In this document: positions 21,830-34,827 of the stretch, piece after piece
How positions within the stretch are numbered: position 1 is the first letter of the stretch
How the letters are laid out: each line of letters begins with the position of its first letter
Assembly: GCF_937616625.2 (NCBI RefSeq)
Contig: NC_065573.1
Span: 3,363,001 to 3,427,000 of the forward strand
Direction: 5' to 3'
Length of the DNA stretch: 64,000 bases
DNA from: Mercurialis annua
Taxonomy: Eukaryota > Streptophyta > Magnoliopsida > Malpighiales > Euphorbiaceae
Program-made: the position numbers and the translations under genes
The notes under the pieces: generated by a model
What the model was told of the DNA's origin: nothing
The model's database searches: none
The model's input: the letters and a program-made list of their open reading frames with translations, nothing else

Positions 21830-22248
21830 GGGTTAATTACATATAAAATCATCACCTTTACACGAATTTTCAAAAATAACACGACCTTTAAAACGTGTCA
21901 ATTCAGGGCATCACCTTTCATTTCTTTTCAAAAATAACATGGACAAGTTTTTTGATAAAATTTTGCAGACTTGGACACCCGATGAGAGTGCCACGTGTCA
22001 CGCCACGTTAGCAAAAATACCACTAAAAATGTGCCCGTGTTATTTTTGAAAAGAAATGAAAGGTGCTGCCCTGAATTGCCACGTTTTAAAGGTCGTGTTA
22101 TTTTTGCAATTTCGTGTAAAGGTGGTGATTTTATATATAATTAACCCATAGTTTTACCTTTCTAGCGATTTAAGTCAAACTTTTAGAAACTGTACGAAAC
22201 AAATAAAAATGTTTCACATTTTTAGCGATTTAAGCCGAACATTTAAAA
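19323..22248 (+). repeat. Higher-order repeat, 4.09-kb period, copy 1
   Basis: This stretch aligns with 23742-26337 at an offset of about 4,418 bp, reducing to about 4,090 bp once the MITE and its duplication are removed. Anchors include 20144 with 24561 and the GGTTTACC-type variants around 19740. Low-frequency variants are shared in order, so it was copied as a block of about 68 monomers. Confidence 0.8.
21830..22147. mobile_element. Mutator-type MITE, 318 bp, inside the satellite
   Basis: Inverted ends of about 110 bp begin GGGTTAATTA on both sides. The flanks are AAAGTTTTA (21821-21829) and ATAGTTTTA (22148-22156), a 9-bp duplication with one mismatch. Paralogous monomers near 26236, 28527 and 30817 carry the same flanks joined, with no insertion. 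It shares the GGGTTAATT terminus and the ACCTTTACACGAA-type interior with the MITE at 15437, so the two are related families. Confidence 0.92.
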
Positions 22249-23741
22249 ATGTTACGAAACAAAACTAAACGTTTTAAACGTTACGAAACAAATAACATGT
22301 TTCCCCTTTTTAGCAATTTAAGCGAAACGTTTACAAACGTTACGAAACAAATCCAAGCGTTTCACCTTTTTAGAAATTTAAGCCAAACGTTTACAAACTT
22401 TACGAATTTCAAACGTTTCACCTTTTTTGCGATTTAATCCAAACGTTTAAAAACGTTACGAAACAATTCCAAATGTTTCGCCTTTTTAGCGATTAAAGCA
22501 AAAGGTTTACAAAAGTTACGAAACAAAGCAAAACGTTTTGCCTATTTGGCAATTTAAGCAAAACGTTTACAAATGTTACCAAACAAATCCAAACGTTTCA
22601 CCTTTTTAATAATTTATGCCAAATGTTTACAAACGCTACAAAACAAATCAAAACATTTCACCTTTTTAGTGATTTATGCGAAACGTTTACAAACGTTACG
22701 AAATAAATCCAAACGTTTTGCCTTTTTATCGATTTAAGCCAAACGTTTACAAATGTTGCGAAACGAATCCAAATGTTTCACTTTTTTTGCGATTTAAGCC
22801 AAACGTTTACAAAGGTTAGGAAACAAATCCAAATTTTCACCTTTTTAGCAATTTAAGCCAATCATTTACAAACGCTACGAAACAAATCCAAGTGTTTCAC
22901 ATTTTTAGCAATTTAAGCCAAACGTTTACAAACGTTACGAAACGAATCCAAGCCTTTTACCTTTTTAGTAATTTAAGCCAAACGTTTACATACGTTACGA
23001 AACAAATCCAAACGTTTCACCTTTTTAGCGATTTAAGCCAAACGTTTACAAACGTTACGAAACAGATCCAAACATTTCACTTTTTTAGCTATTTAAGCCA
23101 AACGTTTACAAATGTTACAAAACAAATCCAAACATTTCCCCTTTTTAGCTATTTATCCCAAACCTTTACAAACGTTACGAAAGAAAACCAAGAGTTTCAC
23201 CTTTTTAGAAAATTAAGCCAAACGTTTACAAACGTTGCGAAACAAATCCAACCGTTTCACCTTTTTAGTAATTTAAGCCAAACGTTTACAAGCGTTTCCA
23301 AACAAATCCATGCGTTTCACCTTTTCAGCAATTTAAGCCAAAAGTATACAAAAGTTACGAAACAAATCCAAGTGTTTCCCCTTTTTAGCGATTTAAGCCG
23401 AACGTTTACAATCGTTACGAAACAAAACTAAACGTTTCACCTTTTTAGCAACTTAAGCCAAACGTTTACAAACGTTACGAAACAAATCCAAACTTTTTAC
23501 ATTTTTTAGCGATTTAAGCCAAACGTTTACAAACGTTACGAAACAAATCCAAACGTTTCAACTTTTTAGCAATTTAAGCCAAACGTTTACAAATGTTGCG
23601 AACCAAATCCAAACGTTTCACCTCTTTAGGAATTAAAGCCAAACGTGTACAAACGTTACGAAACAAATCCAAGCGTTTTACCTTTTTAGCAATTGAAGCC
23701 AAACGTTTACAAATGTTATGAAACAAATCCAAACATTTCCC

Positions 23742-26337
23742 CTTTTTAGCGATTTAAGCCGAACGTTTACAAACGTTACGAAACAAACCAAACGTTTCAT
23801 ATTTGTAGCGACTTAAGCCAATCGTTACAAACGTTACGAAACAAATCCAAACTTTTCACACTTTTTGCGATTTACGCCAAAAGTTTACAAACGTTACGCA
23901 ACAAATCCAAGCGTTTCAAGTTTTTAGCAATTTAAGCCAAACGTTTACAAACATTACGCAACAAATCCAATTGTTTCACCTTTCTAACAAAACTTTTAAA
24001 ATGTTACGAAAAAAAATCCAAACGTTTCACATTTAGCAATTTAAGCCAAACGTTTACAAACGTTGCGAATCAAATCTAAACGTGTCACCTTTTTAGCGAT
24101 TTAAGCCAAACGTTTAAAAACGTTACGAAAATAAATCTAAACTTTTCACCTTTTTAGCGATTAAAGCAAAAGGTTTACAAACGTTACGAAACAAATCCAA
24201 ACGTTTCGCCTATTAGGCAATTTAAGCAAAACGTTTACAAATGTTTCCAAACAAATCCAAACGTTTCACCTTTTTAGTGATTTATGCCAAACGTTTCGAA
24301 ACGCTACAAAACAAATCAAATCATTTCACCTTTTTAGCGATTTATGCCAAACGTTTACAAACGTTACGAAACAAATCGAAACATTTTGCCTTTTTAACGA
24401 TTTAAGCCAAACGTTTACAAATGTTACGAAACGAATCCAAACGTTTCCCTTTTTTTGCGATTTAAGCAAAACGTTTACAAAGGTTAGGAAACAAATCCAA
24501 ATTTTTCACCTTTTTAGCAATTTAAGCCAAACATTTACAAACGTTACGAAACAAATCCAAGTGTTTCACCTTTTTAGCAATTTAAGCCAAACGTTTACAA
24601 ACATTACGAAACAAATCCAAGCTTTACACCTTTTTAGTAATTTAAGCCAAACGTTTACATACGTTACGAAACAAATCCAAACGTTTCCCATTTTTAGCGA
24701 TTTAAGCCAAACGTTTACAAACGTTACGAAACAGATCCAAAAATTTCACTTTTTTTGTGATTTAAGCCAAACGTTAACAAACGTTACAAAACAAATCCAA
24801 ACGTTTCACCTTTTTAGCTATTTATCCCAAACATTTACAAATGTTACAAAAAAGCTCCAAATGTTTCACCTTTTTAGCTATATATCCCAAACATTTGCAA
24901 ACGTTACGAAACATATCCAAACATTTCACTTTTTTAGCCATTTTAGCCAAACGTTTACAAATGTTACAAAACAAATCCAAACGTTTCCCCTTTTAAGCTA
25001 TTTATCCCAAACCTTTACAAACGTTACGAAAGAAAACCAAGAGTCTCACCTTTTTAAAAATATAAGCCAAACGTTTACAAACGTTACGAAACAAATCCAA
25101 GTGTTTCAACTTTTTAGCAATTTAAGCCAAACGTTTAGAAACGTTGCGAAACAAATCCAAGCGTTTCACTTTTTAGGAATTTAAGCCAAACGTTTACAAA
25201 CGTTACGAAACAAATCTAAGCGTTTCACCTTTTTAGCAATTTAAGCCAAACGTATACAAAAGTTACGAAACAAATCCAAGCGTTTTCCCTTTTTAGCGAT
25301 TTAAGCCGAACGTTTATAATCGTTACGAAACAAAACCAAAAATTTCCCCTTTTTAGCAACTTAAGCCAAACGTTTACAAACGTTACGAAACAAATCCAAT
25401 TTTTTTACATTTTTAGCGATTTAAGCTAAACGTTTACAAACATTACGAAACAAATTCAAGCGTTTTAACTTTTTAGCAATTTAAGCCAAACGTTTACAAA
25501 CGTTGCGAAAGAAATCCAAACGTTTCACCCTTTTAGGAATTAAAGCCTAACGTTTACAAACTTTAAGAAACAAATCCAAGCGTTTCACCTTTTTAGCAAT
25601 TTAAGCCAAACGTTTACAAATGTTACGAAACGAATCCAAACATTTCCCCTTTTTAGCGATTTAAGCCGAACGTTTACAAATGTTACGAAACAAAACCAAA
25701 CGTTTCATATTTTTAGCCACTTAAGCCAATCGTTACAAACGTTACGAAAAAAATCCAAACTTTTCACATTTTTTGCGATTTACGCCAAAAGTTTACAAAC
25801 ATTACGCAACAAATCCAAACGTTTAACCTTTTTAGCGATTTAAACCAAACGTTTATAAATGTTATGAAACAAATCCAAATGTTTCACCTTTTTAGCGGTC
25901 TAAGACAAACATTTACAAACACTACGAAATAAATCCAAACATTTCACCTTTGTAGCGATTTAAGCCAAAAGTTTTCAAAGGTTACGAAACAAATCTAAAC
26001 GTGTCACCTTTTGAGCATTTTAAGCAAAACGTTTACAAACGTGACGAAATAAATCCAAATGTTTCACGTTATTAGCGATTTAAGCCAAACGTTTACAAAT
26101 GCAACAAAACAAAACGAAACGTTTAACCTTTTTAGCGATTTAAGCCAAACGTTTACAAATGCTACGAAACTAATCCAAACGTGTCACTTTTTAGCAATCT
26201 AAGCAAAACGTTTACAAGCGTTACGAAACATATACAAACGTTTTACCTTTCTAGCGATTTAAGTCAAACTTTTAGAAACATTACGAAACAAATAAAAACG
26301 TTTCACATTTTAAGCGATTTAAGCCGAACGTTTAAAA
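23742..26337 (+). repeat. Higher-order repeat, 4.09-kb period, copy 2
   Basis: Partner of 19323-22248. It lacks the MITE, with the uninterrupted site near 26236. Confidence 0.8.
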
Positions 26338-28628
26338 ATGTTACGAAACAAAACTAAACATTTAAAACGTTACGAAACAAATCACACGTTTCCCCTTTTT
26401 AGCAATTTAAGCCAAACGTTTACAAACGTTACGAAACAAATCCAAGCGTTTCACCTTTTTAGAAATTTAAGCCAAACGTTTAAAACGTTACGAAATTTCA
26501 AACGTTTCACCTTTTTCGCGATTTAATCCAAACGTTTAAAAACGTTACGAAACAAATCCAAATTTTTCACCTTTTTAGCGATTAAAGCAAAAGGTTTACA
26601 AATGTTACGAAACAAAGCAAAACGTTTCGCCTATTTGGCAATTAAAGCAAAACGTTTACAAATGTTACCAAACAAATCCAAACGTTTCCCCTTTTTAGTG
26701 ATTTATGCCAAACGTTTACAAACGCTAAAAAACAAATCAAAACATTTCACCTTTTTAGTGATTTATGCCAAACGTTTACAAACGTTACGAAACAAATCCA
26801 AACGTTTTGCCTTTTTATCAATTTAAGCCAAACGTTTACAAATGTTACGAAACGAATCCAAACGTTTCACTTTTTTTGCGATTTAAGCCAAACGTTTTTA
26901 GGAAACAAATCCAAATTTTTCACCTTTTTAGCAATTTAAGCCAAACATTTACAAACGTTGCGAAACAAATCCAAGCGTTTCACCTTTTTAGTAATTTAAG
27001 CCAAACGTTTACAAACGTTACCAAACAAATCCATGCGTTTCACCTTTTCAGCAATTTAAGCCAAACGTATATAAAAGTTACGAAACAAATCTAAGTGTTT
27101 CCCCTTTTTAGCGATTTAAGCCGAACGTTTACAATCGTTACGAAACAAAACCAAACGTTTCACCTTTTTAGCAACTTAAGCCAAACGTTTACAAACGTTA
27201 CGAAACAAATCCAAACTTTTTACATTTTTAGCGATTTAAGCCAAACATTTACAAATGTTACAAAACAAATTCAAACGTTTCCCCTTTTAAGCTATTTATC
27301 CCAAACCTTTACAAACGTTACGAAAGAAAACCAAGAGTCTCACCTTTTTAAAAATTTAAGCCAAACGTTTACAAACGTTACGAAACAAATCCAAGTGTTT
27401 CAACTTTTTAGCAATTTAAGCCAAACGTTTACAAACGTTGCGAAACAAATCCAAGCGTTTCACTTTTTAGGAATTTAAGCCAAACGTTTACAAACGTTAC
27501 GAAACAAATCTAAGCGTTTCACCTTTTTAGCAATATAAGCCAAACGTATACAAAAGTTACGAAACAAATCCAAGCGTTTTCCCTTTTTAGCGATTTAAGC
27601 CGAACGTTTATAATCGTTACGAAACAAAACCAAACATTTCCCCTTTTTAGCAACTTAAGCCAAACGTTTACAAACGTTACGAAACAAATCCAAAATTTTT
27701 ACATTTTTAGCGATTTAAGCCAAACGTTTACAAACATTACGAAACAAATTCAAGCGTTTCAACTTTTTAGCAATTTAAGCCAAACGTTTACAAACGTTGC
27801 GAAACAAATCCAAACGTTTCACCTTTTTATTAAAGCCAAACGTTTACAAACGTTACGAAACAAATCCAAGCGTTTCACCTTTTTAGCAATATAAGCCAAA
27901 CGTTTACAAATGTTACGAAACAAATCCAAACATTTCCCCTTTTTAGCGATTTAAGCCGAACGTTTACAAATGTTACGAAACAAAACCAAACGTTTCATAT
28001 TTTTAGCCACTTAAGCCAATCGTTACAAACGTTACGAAACAAATCCAAACTTTTCACATTTTTTGCGATTTACGCCAAAAGTTTACAAACATTACGCAAC
28101 AAATCCAAACGTTTAACGTTTTTAGCGATTTAAACCAAACGTTTATAAATGTTATGAAACAAATCCAAATATTTTACCTTTTTAGCGGTTTAAGACAAAC
28201 ATTTACAAACATTATGAAATAAATCCAAACGTTTCACCTTTGTAGCGATTTAAGCCAAAAGTTTTCAAAGGTTACGAAACAAATCTAAACGTGTCACCTT
28301 TTGAGCATTTTAAGAAAAATGTTTACAAACGTGACGAAATAAATCCAAATGTTTCACGTTATTAGCGATTTAAGCCAAATTTTTACAAATGTTACAAAAC
28401 AAAACGAAATGTTTAACCTTTTTAGCGATTTAAGCCAAACGTTTACAAATGCTACGAAACTAATCCAAACGTGTCGCCTTTTTAGCAATTTAAGCAAATC
28501 GTTTACAAGCGTTACGAAACATATACAAACGTTTTACCTTTCTAGCGATTTAAGTCAAACTTTTAGAAACATTACGAAACAAATAAAAACGTTCCACATT
28601 TTTAGCGATTTAAGCCGAACGTTTAAAA
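26338..28628 (+). repeat. Higher-order repeat, 2.29-kb unit A
   Basis: About 38 monomers, nearly identical to 28629-30918 at an offset of 2,290-2,291 bp. It appears to be a shortened derivative of the 4.09-kb unit, because an internal junction near 27240-27280 joins variants that are far apart in that unit. Confidence 0.9.
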
Positions 28629-30918
28629 ATGTTACGAAACAAAACTAAACGTTTAAAACGTTATGAAACAAATCACACGGTTCCCCTTTTTAGCAATCTA
28701 AGCCAAACGTTTACAAACGTTACGAAACAAATCCAAGCGTTTCACCTTTTTAGAAATTTAAGCCAAACGTTTAAAACGTTACGAAATTTCAAACGTTTCA
28801 CCTTTTTCGCGATTTAATCCAAACGTTTAAAAACGTTACGAAACAAATCCAAATTTTTCACCTTTTTAGCGATTAAAGCAAAAGGTTTACAAATGTTACG
28901 AAACAAAGCAAAACGTTTCGCCTATTTGGCAATTAAAGCAAAACGTTTACAAATGTTACCAAACAAATCCAACGTTTCCCCTTTTTAGTGATTTATGCCA
29001 AACGTTTACAAACGCTAAAAAACAAATCAAAACATTTCACCTTTTTAGTGATTTATGCCAAACGTTTACAAACGTTACGAAACAAATCCAAACGTTTTGC
29101 CTTTTTATCAATTTAAGCCAAACGTTTACAAATGTTACGAAACGAATCCAAACGTTTCACTTTTTTTGCGATTTAAGCCAAACGTTTTTAGGAAACAAAT
29201 CCAAATTTTTCACCTTTTTAGCAATTTAAGAAAAACATTTACAAACGTTGCGAAACAAATCCAAGCGTTTCACCTTTTTAGTAATTTAAGCCAAACGTTT
29301 ACAAACGTTACCAAACAAATCCATGCGTTTCACCTTTTCAGCAATTTAAGCCAAACGTATATAAAAGTTACGAAACAAATCTAAGTGTTTCCCCTTTTTA
29401 GCGATTTAAGCCGAACGTTTACAATCGTTACGAAACAAAACCAAACGTTTCACCTTTTTAGCAACTTAAGCCAAACGTTTACAAACGTTACGAAACAAAT
29501 CCAAACTTTTTACATTTTTAGCGATTTAAGCCAAACATTTACAAATGTTACAAAACAAATTCAAACGTTTCCCCTTTTAAGCTATTTATCCCAAACCTTT
29601 ACAAACGTTACGAAAGAAAACCAAGAGTCTCACTTTTTTAAAAATTTAAGCCAAACGTTTACAAACGTTACGAAACAAATCCAAGTGTTTCAACTTTTTA
29701 GCAATTTAAGCCAAACGTTTACAAACGTTGCGAAACAAATCCAAGCGTTTCACTTTTTAGGAATTTAAGCCAAACGTTTACAAACGTTACGAAACAAATC
29801 TAAGCGTTTCACCTTTTTAGCAATATAAGCCAAACGTATACAAAAGTTACGAAACAAATCCAAGCGTTTTCCCTTTTTAGCGATTTAAGCCGAACGTTTA
29901 TAATCGTTACGAAACAAAACCAAACATTTCCCCTTTTTAGCAACTTAAGCCAAACGTTTACAAACGTTACGAAACAAATCCAAAATTTTTACATTTTTAG
30001 CGATTTAAGCCAAACGTTTACAAACATTACGAAACAAATTCAAGCGTTTCAACTTTTTAGCAATTTAAGCCAAACGTTTACAAACGTTGCGAAACAAATC
30101 CAAACGTTTCACCTTTTTATTAAAGCCAAACGTTTACAAACGTTACGAAACAAATCCAAGCGTTTCACCTTTTTAGCAATATAAGCCAAACGTTTACAAA
30201 TGTTACGAAACAAATCCAAACATTTCCCCTTTTTAGCGATTTAAGCCGAACGTTTACAAATGTTACGAAACAAAACCAAACGTTTCATATTTTTAGCCAC
30301 TTAAGCCAATCGTTACAAACGTTACGAAACAAATCCAAACTTTTCACATTTTTTGCGATTTACGCCAAAAGTTTACAAACATTACGCAACAAATCCAAAC
30401 GTTTAACGTTTTTAGCGATTTAAACCAAACGTTTACAAATGTTATGAAACAAATCCAAATATTTTACCTTTTTAGCGGTTTAAGACAAACATTTACAAAC
30501 ATTATGAAATAAATCCAAACGTTTCACCTTTGTAGCGATTTAAGCCAAAAGTTTTCAAAGGTTACGAAACAAATCTAAACGTGTCACCTTTTGAGCATTT
30601 TAAGAAAAATGTTTACAAACGTGACGAAATAAATCCAAATGTTTCACGTTATTAGCGATTTAAGCCAAATTTTTACAAATGTTACAAAACAAAACGAAAC
30701 GTTTAACCTTTTTAGCGATTTAAGCCAAACGTTTACAAATGCTACGAAACTAATCCAAACGTGTCGCCTTTTTAGCAATTTAAGCAAAACGTTTACAAGC
30801 GTTACGAAACATATACAAACGTTTTACCTTTCTAGCGATTTAAGTCAAACTTTTAGAAACATTACGAAACAAATAAAAACGTTCCACATTTTTAGCGATT
30901 TAAGCCGAACGTTTAAAA
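28629..30918 (+). repeat. Higher-order repeat, 2.29-kb unit B
   Basis: Nearly identical to unit A and carrying the same internal junction near 29530-29570. Private variants at its left end, such as CACACGGTTCCCC near 28673, are shared with unit C and not A. Confidence 0.9.
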
Positions 30919-31805
30919 ATGTTACGAAACAAAACTAAACGTTTAAAACGTTATGAAACAAATCACACGGTTCCCCTTTTTAGCAATCTAAGCCAAACGT
31001 TTACAAACGTTACGAAACAAATCCAAGCGTTTCACCTTTTTAGAAATTTAAGCCAAACGTTTACAAACGTTACGAAATTTCAAACGTTTCACCTTTTTCG
31101 CGATTTAATCCAAACGTTTAAAAACGTTACGAAACAAATCCAAATTTTTCACCTTTTTAGCGATTAAAGCAAAAGGTTTACAAATGTTACGAAACAAAGC
31201 AAAACTTTTTGCCTATTTGGCAATTTAAGCAAAACGTTTACAAATGTTACCAAACAAATCCAAACGTTTCACCTTTTTAGTGATTTATGCCAAACGTTTA
31301 CAAACGCTAAAAAACAAATCAAAACATTTCACCTTTTTAGTGATTTATGCCAAACGTTTACAAACGTTACGAAACAAATCCAAACGTTTTGCCTTTTTAT
31401 CAATTTAAGCCAAACGTTTACAAATGTTACGAAACGAATCCAAACGTTTCACTTTTTTTGCGATTTAAGCCAAACGTTGTTAGGAAACAAATCCAAATTT
31501 TTCACCTTTTTAGAAATTTAAGCCAAACGTTTACAAACGTTGCGAAACAAATCCAAGCGTTTCACCTTTTTAGTAATTTAAGCCAAACGTTTACAAATGT
31601 TACCAAACAAATCCATGCGTTTCACCTTTTCAGCAATTTAAGCCAAACGTATACAAAAGTTACGAAACAAATCCAAGTGTTTCCCCTTTTTAGCGATTTA
31701 AGCCGAACGTTTACAATCGTTACGAAACAAAACCAAACGTTTCACCTTTTTAGCAACTTAAGCCAAACGTTTACAAACGTTACGAAACAAATCCAAACTT
31801 TTTTA
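30919..31805 (+). repeat. Higher-order repeat, 2.29-kb unit C, partial
   Basis: Follows units A and B for about 0.9 kb and then leaves the pattern, lacking the internal junction and continuing like 23.5 kb. Confidence 0.8.
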
Positions 31806-34800
31806 CATTTTAAGCGATTTAAGCCAAACGTTTACAAACGTTACGAAACAAATCCAAACGTTTCAACTTTTTAGCAATTTCAGCCAACGTTTAGAAAATG
31901 TTGCAAACGAAATCCAAACGTTTCGCCTTTTTAGGAATTAAAGCCAAACGTTTACAAACGTTACAAAACAAATCCAAGCGTTTCACCTTTTTAGCAATTT
32001 AAGCCAAATGTTTACAAATATTACGAAACAAATCCAAACATTTCCCCTTTTTAGCGATTTAAGCCGAACGTTTACAAACGTTACGAAACAAACCAAACGT
32101 TTCATATTTTTAGCGACTTAAGCCAATTGTTACAAACGTTACGAAACAAATCCAAACTTTTCACATTTTTTGCGATTTACGCCAAAAGTTTACAAACGTT
32201 ACGCAACAAATCCAAGCGTTTCAAGTTTTTAGCAATTTAAGCCAAACGTTTACAAACGTTATGCAACAAATCCAATTGTTTCACCTTTCTAAAAAAACTT
32301 TTAAAATGTTACAAAAAAAAATCCAAATGTTTCACATTTTTAGCAATTTAAGCCAAACGTTTACAAACGTTGCGAATCAAATCTAAACGTTTCACCTTTT
32401 TAGCGATTTAAGCCAAACGTTTAATAACGTTACGAAACAAATCTAAACTTTTCACCTTTTTAGCGATTAAATCAAAAGGTTTACAAACGTTACGAAACAA
32501 ATCCAAACGTTTCGCCTATTAGGCAATTTAAGCAAAACGTTTACAAATGTTGCCAAACAAATCCAAACGTTTCACCTTTTTATGATTTATGCCAAACGTT
32601 TACAAACGCTACAAAACAAATCAAAACATTTCACCTTTTTAGCGATTTATGCCAAACGTTTACAAACGTTACGAAATAAATCCAAACATTTCACCTTTTT
32701 AGCAATTTAACACAAACATTTACAAACGTTACGAAACAAATCCAAGTGTTTCACCTTTTTAGCAATTTAAGCCAAACGTTTACAAACGTTACGAAACGAA
32801 TCCAAGCTTTACACCTTTTTAGTAATTTAAGCCAAACGTTTACATACGTTACGAAACAAATCAAACGTTTCCCATTTAAGCCAAACATTAAGAAACAGAT
32901 CCAAAAATTTTACTTTTTTGCGATTTAAGCCAAACGTTAACAAACGTTACAAAACAAATCCAAACGTTTCACCTTTTTAGCTATTTGTACCAAACATTTA
33001 AAAATGTTACAAAACAGCTCGAAACGTTTCACCTTTTTAGCTATATATCCCAAACATTTACAACGTTACGAAACCAATCCAAACATTTCACTTTTTTAGC
33101 TATTTAAGCCAAATATTTGCAAATGTTACAAAACAAATCCAAACGTTTCCCCTTTTAAGCTATTTATCCCAAACCTTTTCAAACGTTACGAAAGAAAACC
33201 AAGAGTCTCACCTTTTTAGAAATTTTAGCCAAACGTTTATAAACGTTACGAAACAAATCCAAATGTTTCAACTTTTTAGCAATTTAAGCCAAACGTTTAC
33301 AAACGTTGCGAAACAAATCCAAGCGTTTCACTTTTTAGGAATTTAAGCCAAACGTTTACAAACGTTACGAAACAAATCTAAGCGTTTCACCTTTTTAGCA
33401 ATTTAAGCCAAAGGTATACAAAAGTTACGAAACAAATCCAAGCGTTTCCCTTTTTAACGATTTAAGCCGAACGTTTATAATCGTTACGAAATAAAACCAA
33501 ACATTTCTCCTTTTTAGCAACTTAAGCCAAACGTTTACAAACGTTACGAAACAAATCCAAACTTTTTATATTTTTAGCGATTTAAGCCAAACGTTTACAA
33601 ACATTACGAAACAAATTCAAGCGTTTTAACTTTTTAGCAATTTAAGCCAAACGTTTACAAACGTTGCGAAACAAATCCAAACGTTTCGCCTTTTTAGGAA
33701 TTAAAGCCAAACGTTTACAAACGTTACGAAACAAATCCAAGCGTTTCACCTTTTTAGCAATTTAGGCCAAACGTTTACAAATGTTACGAAACAAATCCAA
33801 ACGTTTCCCCTTTTTAGTGATTTAAGCCGAACGTTTACAAACGTTACGAAACAAAACCAAACGTTTCATATTTTTAGCCACTTAAGCCAATCGTTACAAA
33901 TGTTACGAAACAAATCCAAACTTTTCACATTTTTTGCGATTTACGCCAAAAGTTTACAAACGTTACCCAACAAATCCAAGCATTTCAAGTTTTTAGCAAT
34001 TTAAGCCAAACATTTACAAACGTTACGAAACAAAAACCAAGCGTTTCACCTTTTTAGCGATTTAAGCCAAACGTTTACAAACGTTAAGAAACAAAACCAA
34101 ACGTTTCATATTTTTAGCCACTTAAGCCAATCGTTACAAACGTTACGAAACAAATCCAGACTTTTCACATTTTTTGCGATTTACGCCAAAAGTTTACAAA
34201 CGTTACGCAACAAATCCAAGCATTTCAAGTTTTTAGCAATTTAAGCCAAACATTTACAAAAATTACGAAACAAAAACCAAGCATTTCACCTTTTTAGGGA
34301 TTTAAGCCAAACGTTTACAAACGTAACGAAACAACTTCAAGCGTTTCACCTTTTTAGCAATTTAAGCCAAACGTTTACAAACGTTACAAAACAAATCCAA
34401 GGGTTTCACCTTTTTAGCAATTTAAGCCAAACGTTTACAAACATTACGAAAAAAATCCGAACATTTCACCTTTTTAGGGATTTAAGCAAAACGTTTACAA
34501 ACGGTACGAAACAAATCCAAATGTTTCACCTTTTTAGCAATTTAAGACAAACGTTTACAAATGCTACGAAACAAATCCAAAAGTTTCACCTTATTAGCAA
34601 TGTAAGCCAAACGTTTATAAATGTTACGAAAAAAATCCAAGCGATTAACCTTATTAGGAATTTAAGGCAAACGTTTACAAACGTTACGAAACAAATACAG
34701 CTATTTCAACTTTTTAGCAATTAAAGCCAAACGTTTACAAATGTTGCGAAACAAATCCAAACATTTCACCCTTTTAGGAATTAAAGCCAAATGTTTACAA

Positions 34801-34827
34801 ACGTTATGAAACAAATCCAAGCGTTTC

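Larger units (their letters stand above)
22148..34827 (+). repeat. 60-bp satellite array, segment 2
   Basis: About 211 monomers in the same orientation as segment 1, with higher-order periods of about 4.09 and 2.29 kb. Common variants swap CGATTT for CAATTT and ACGTTT for ACATTT or ATGTTT. From about 34.0 kb the variant pattern changes to that seen right of the solo LTR. The last five bases (GTTTC, 34823-34827) are the solo LTR target duplication. Confidence 0.97.
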
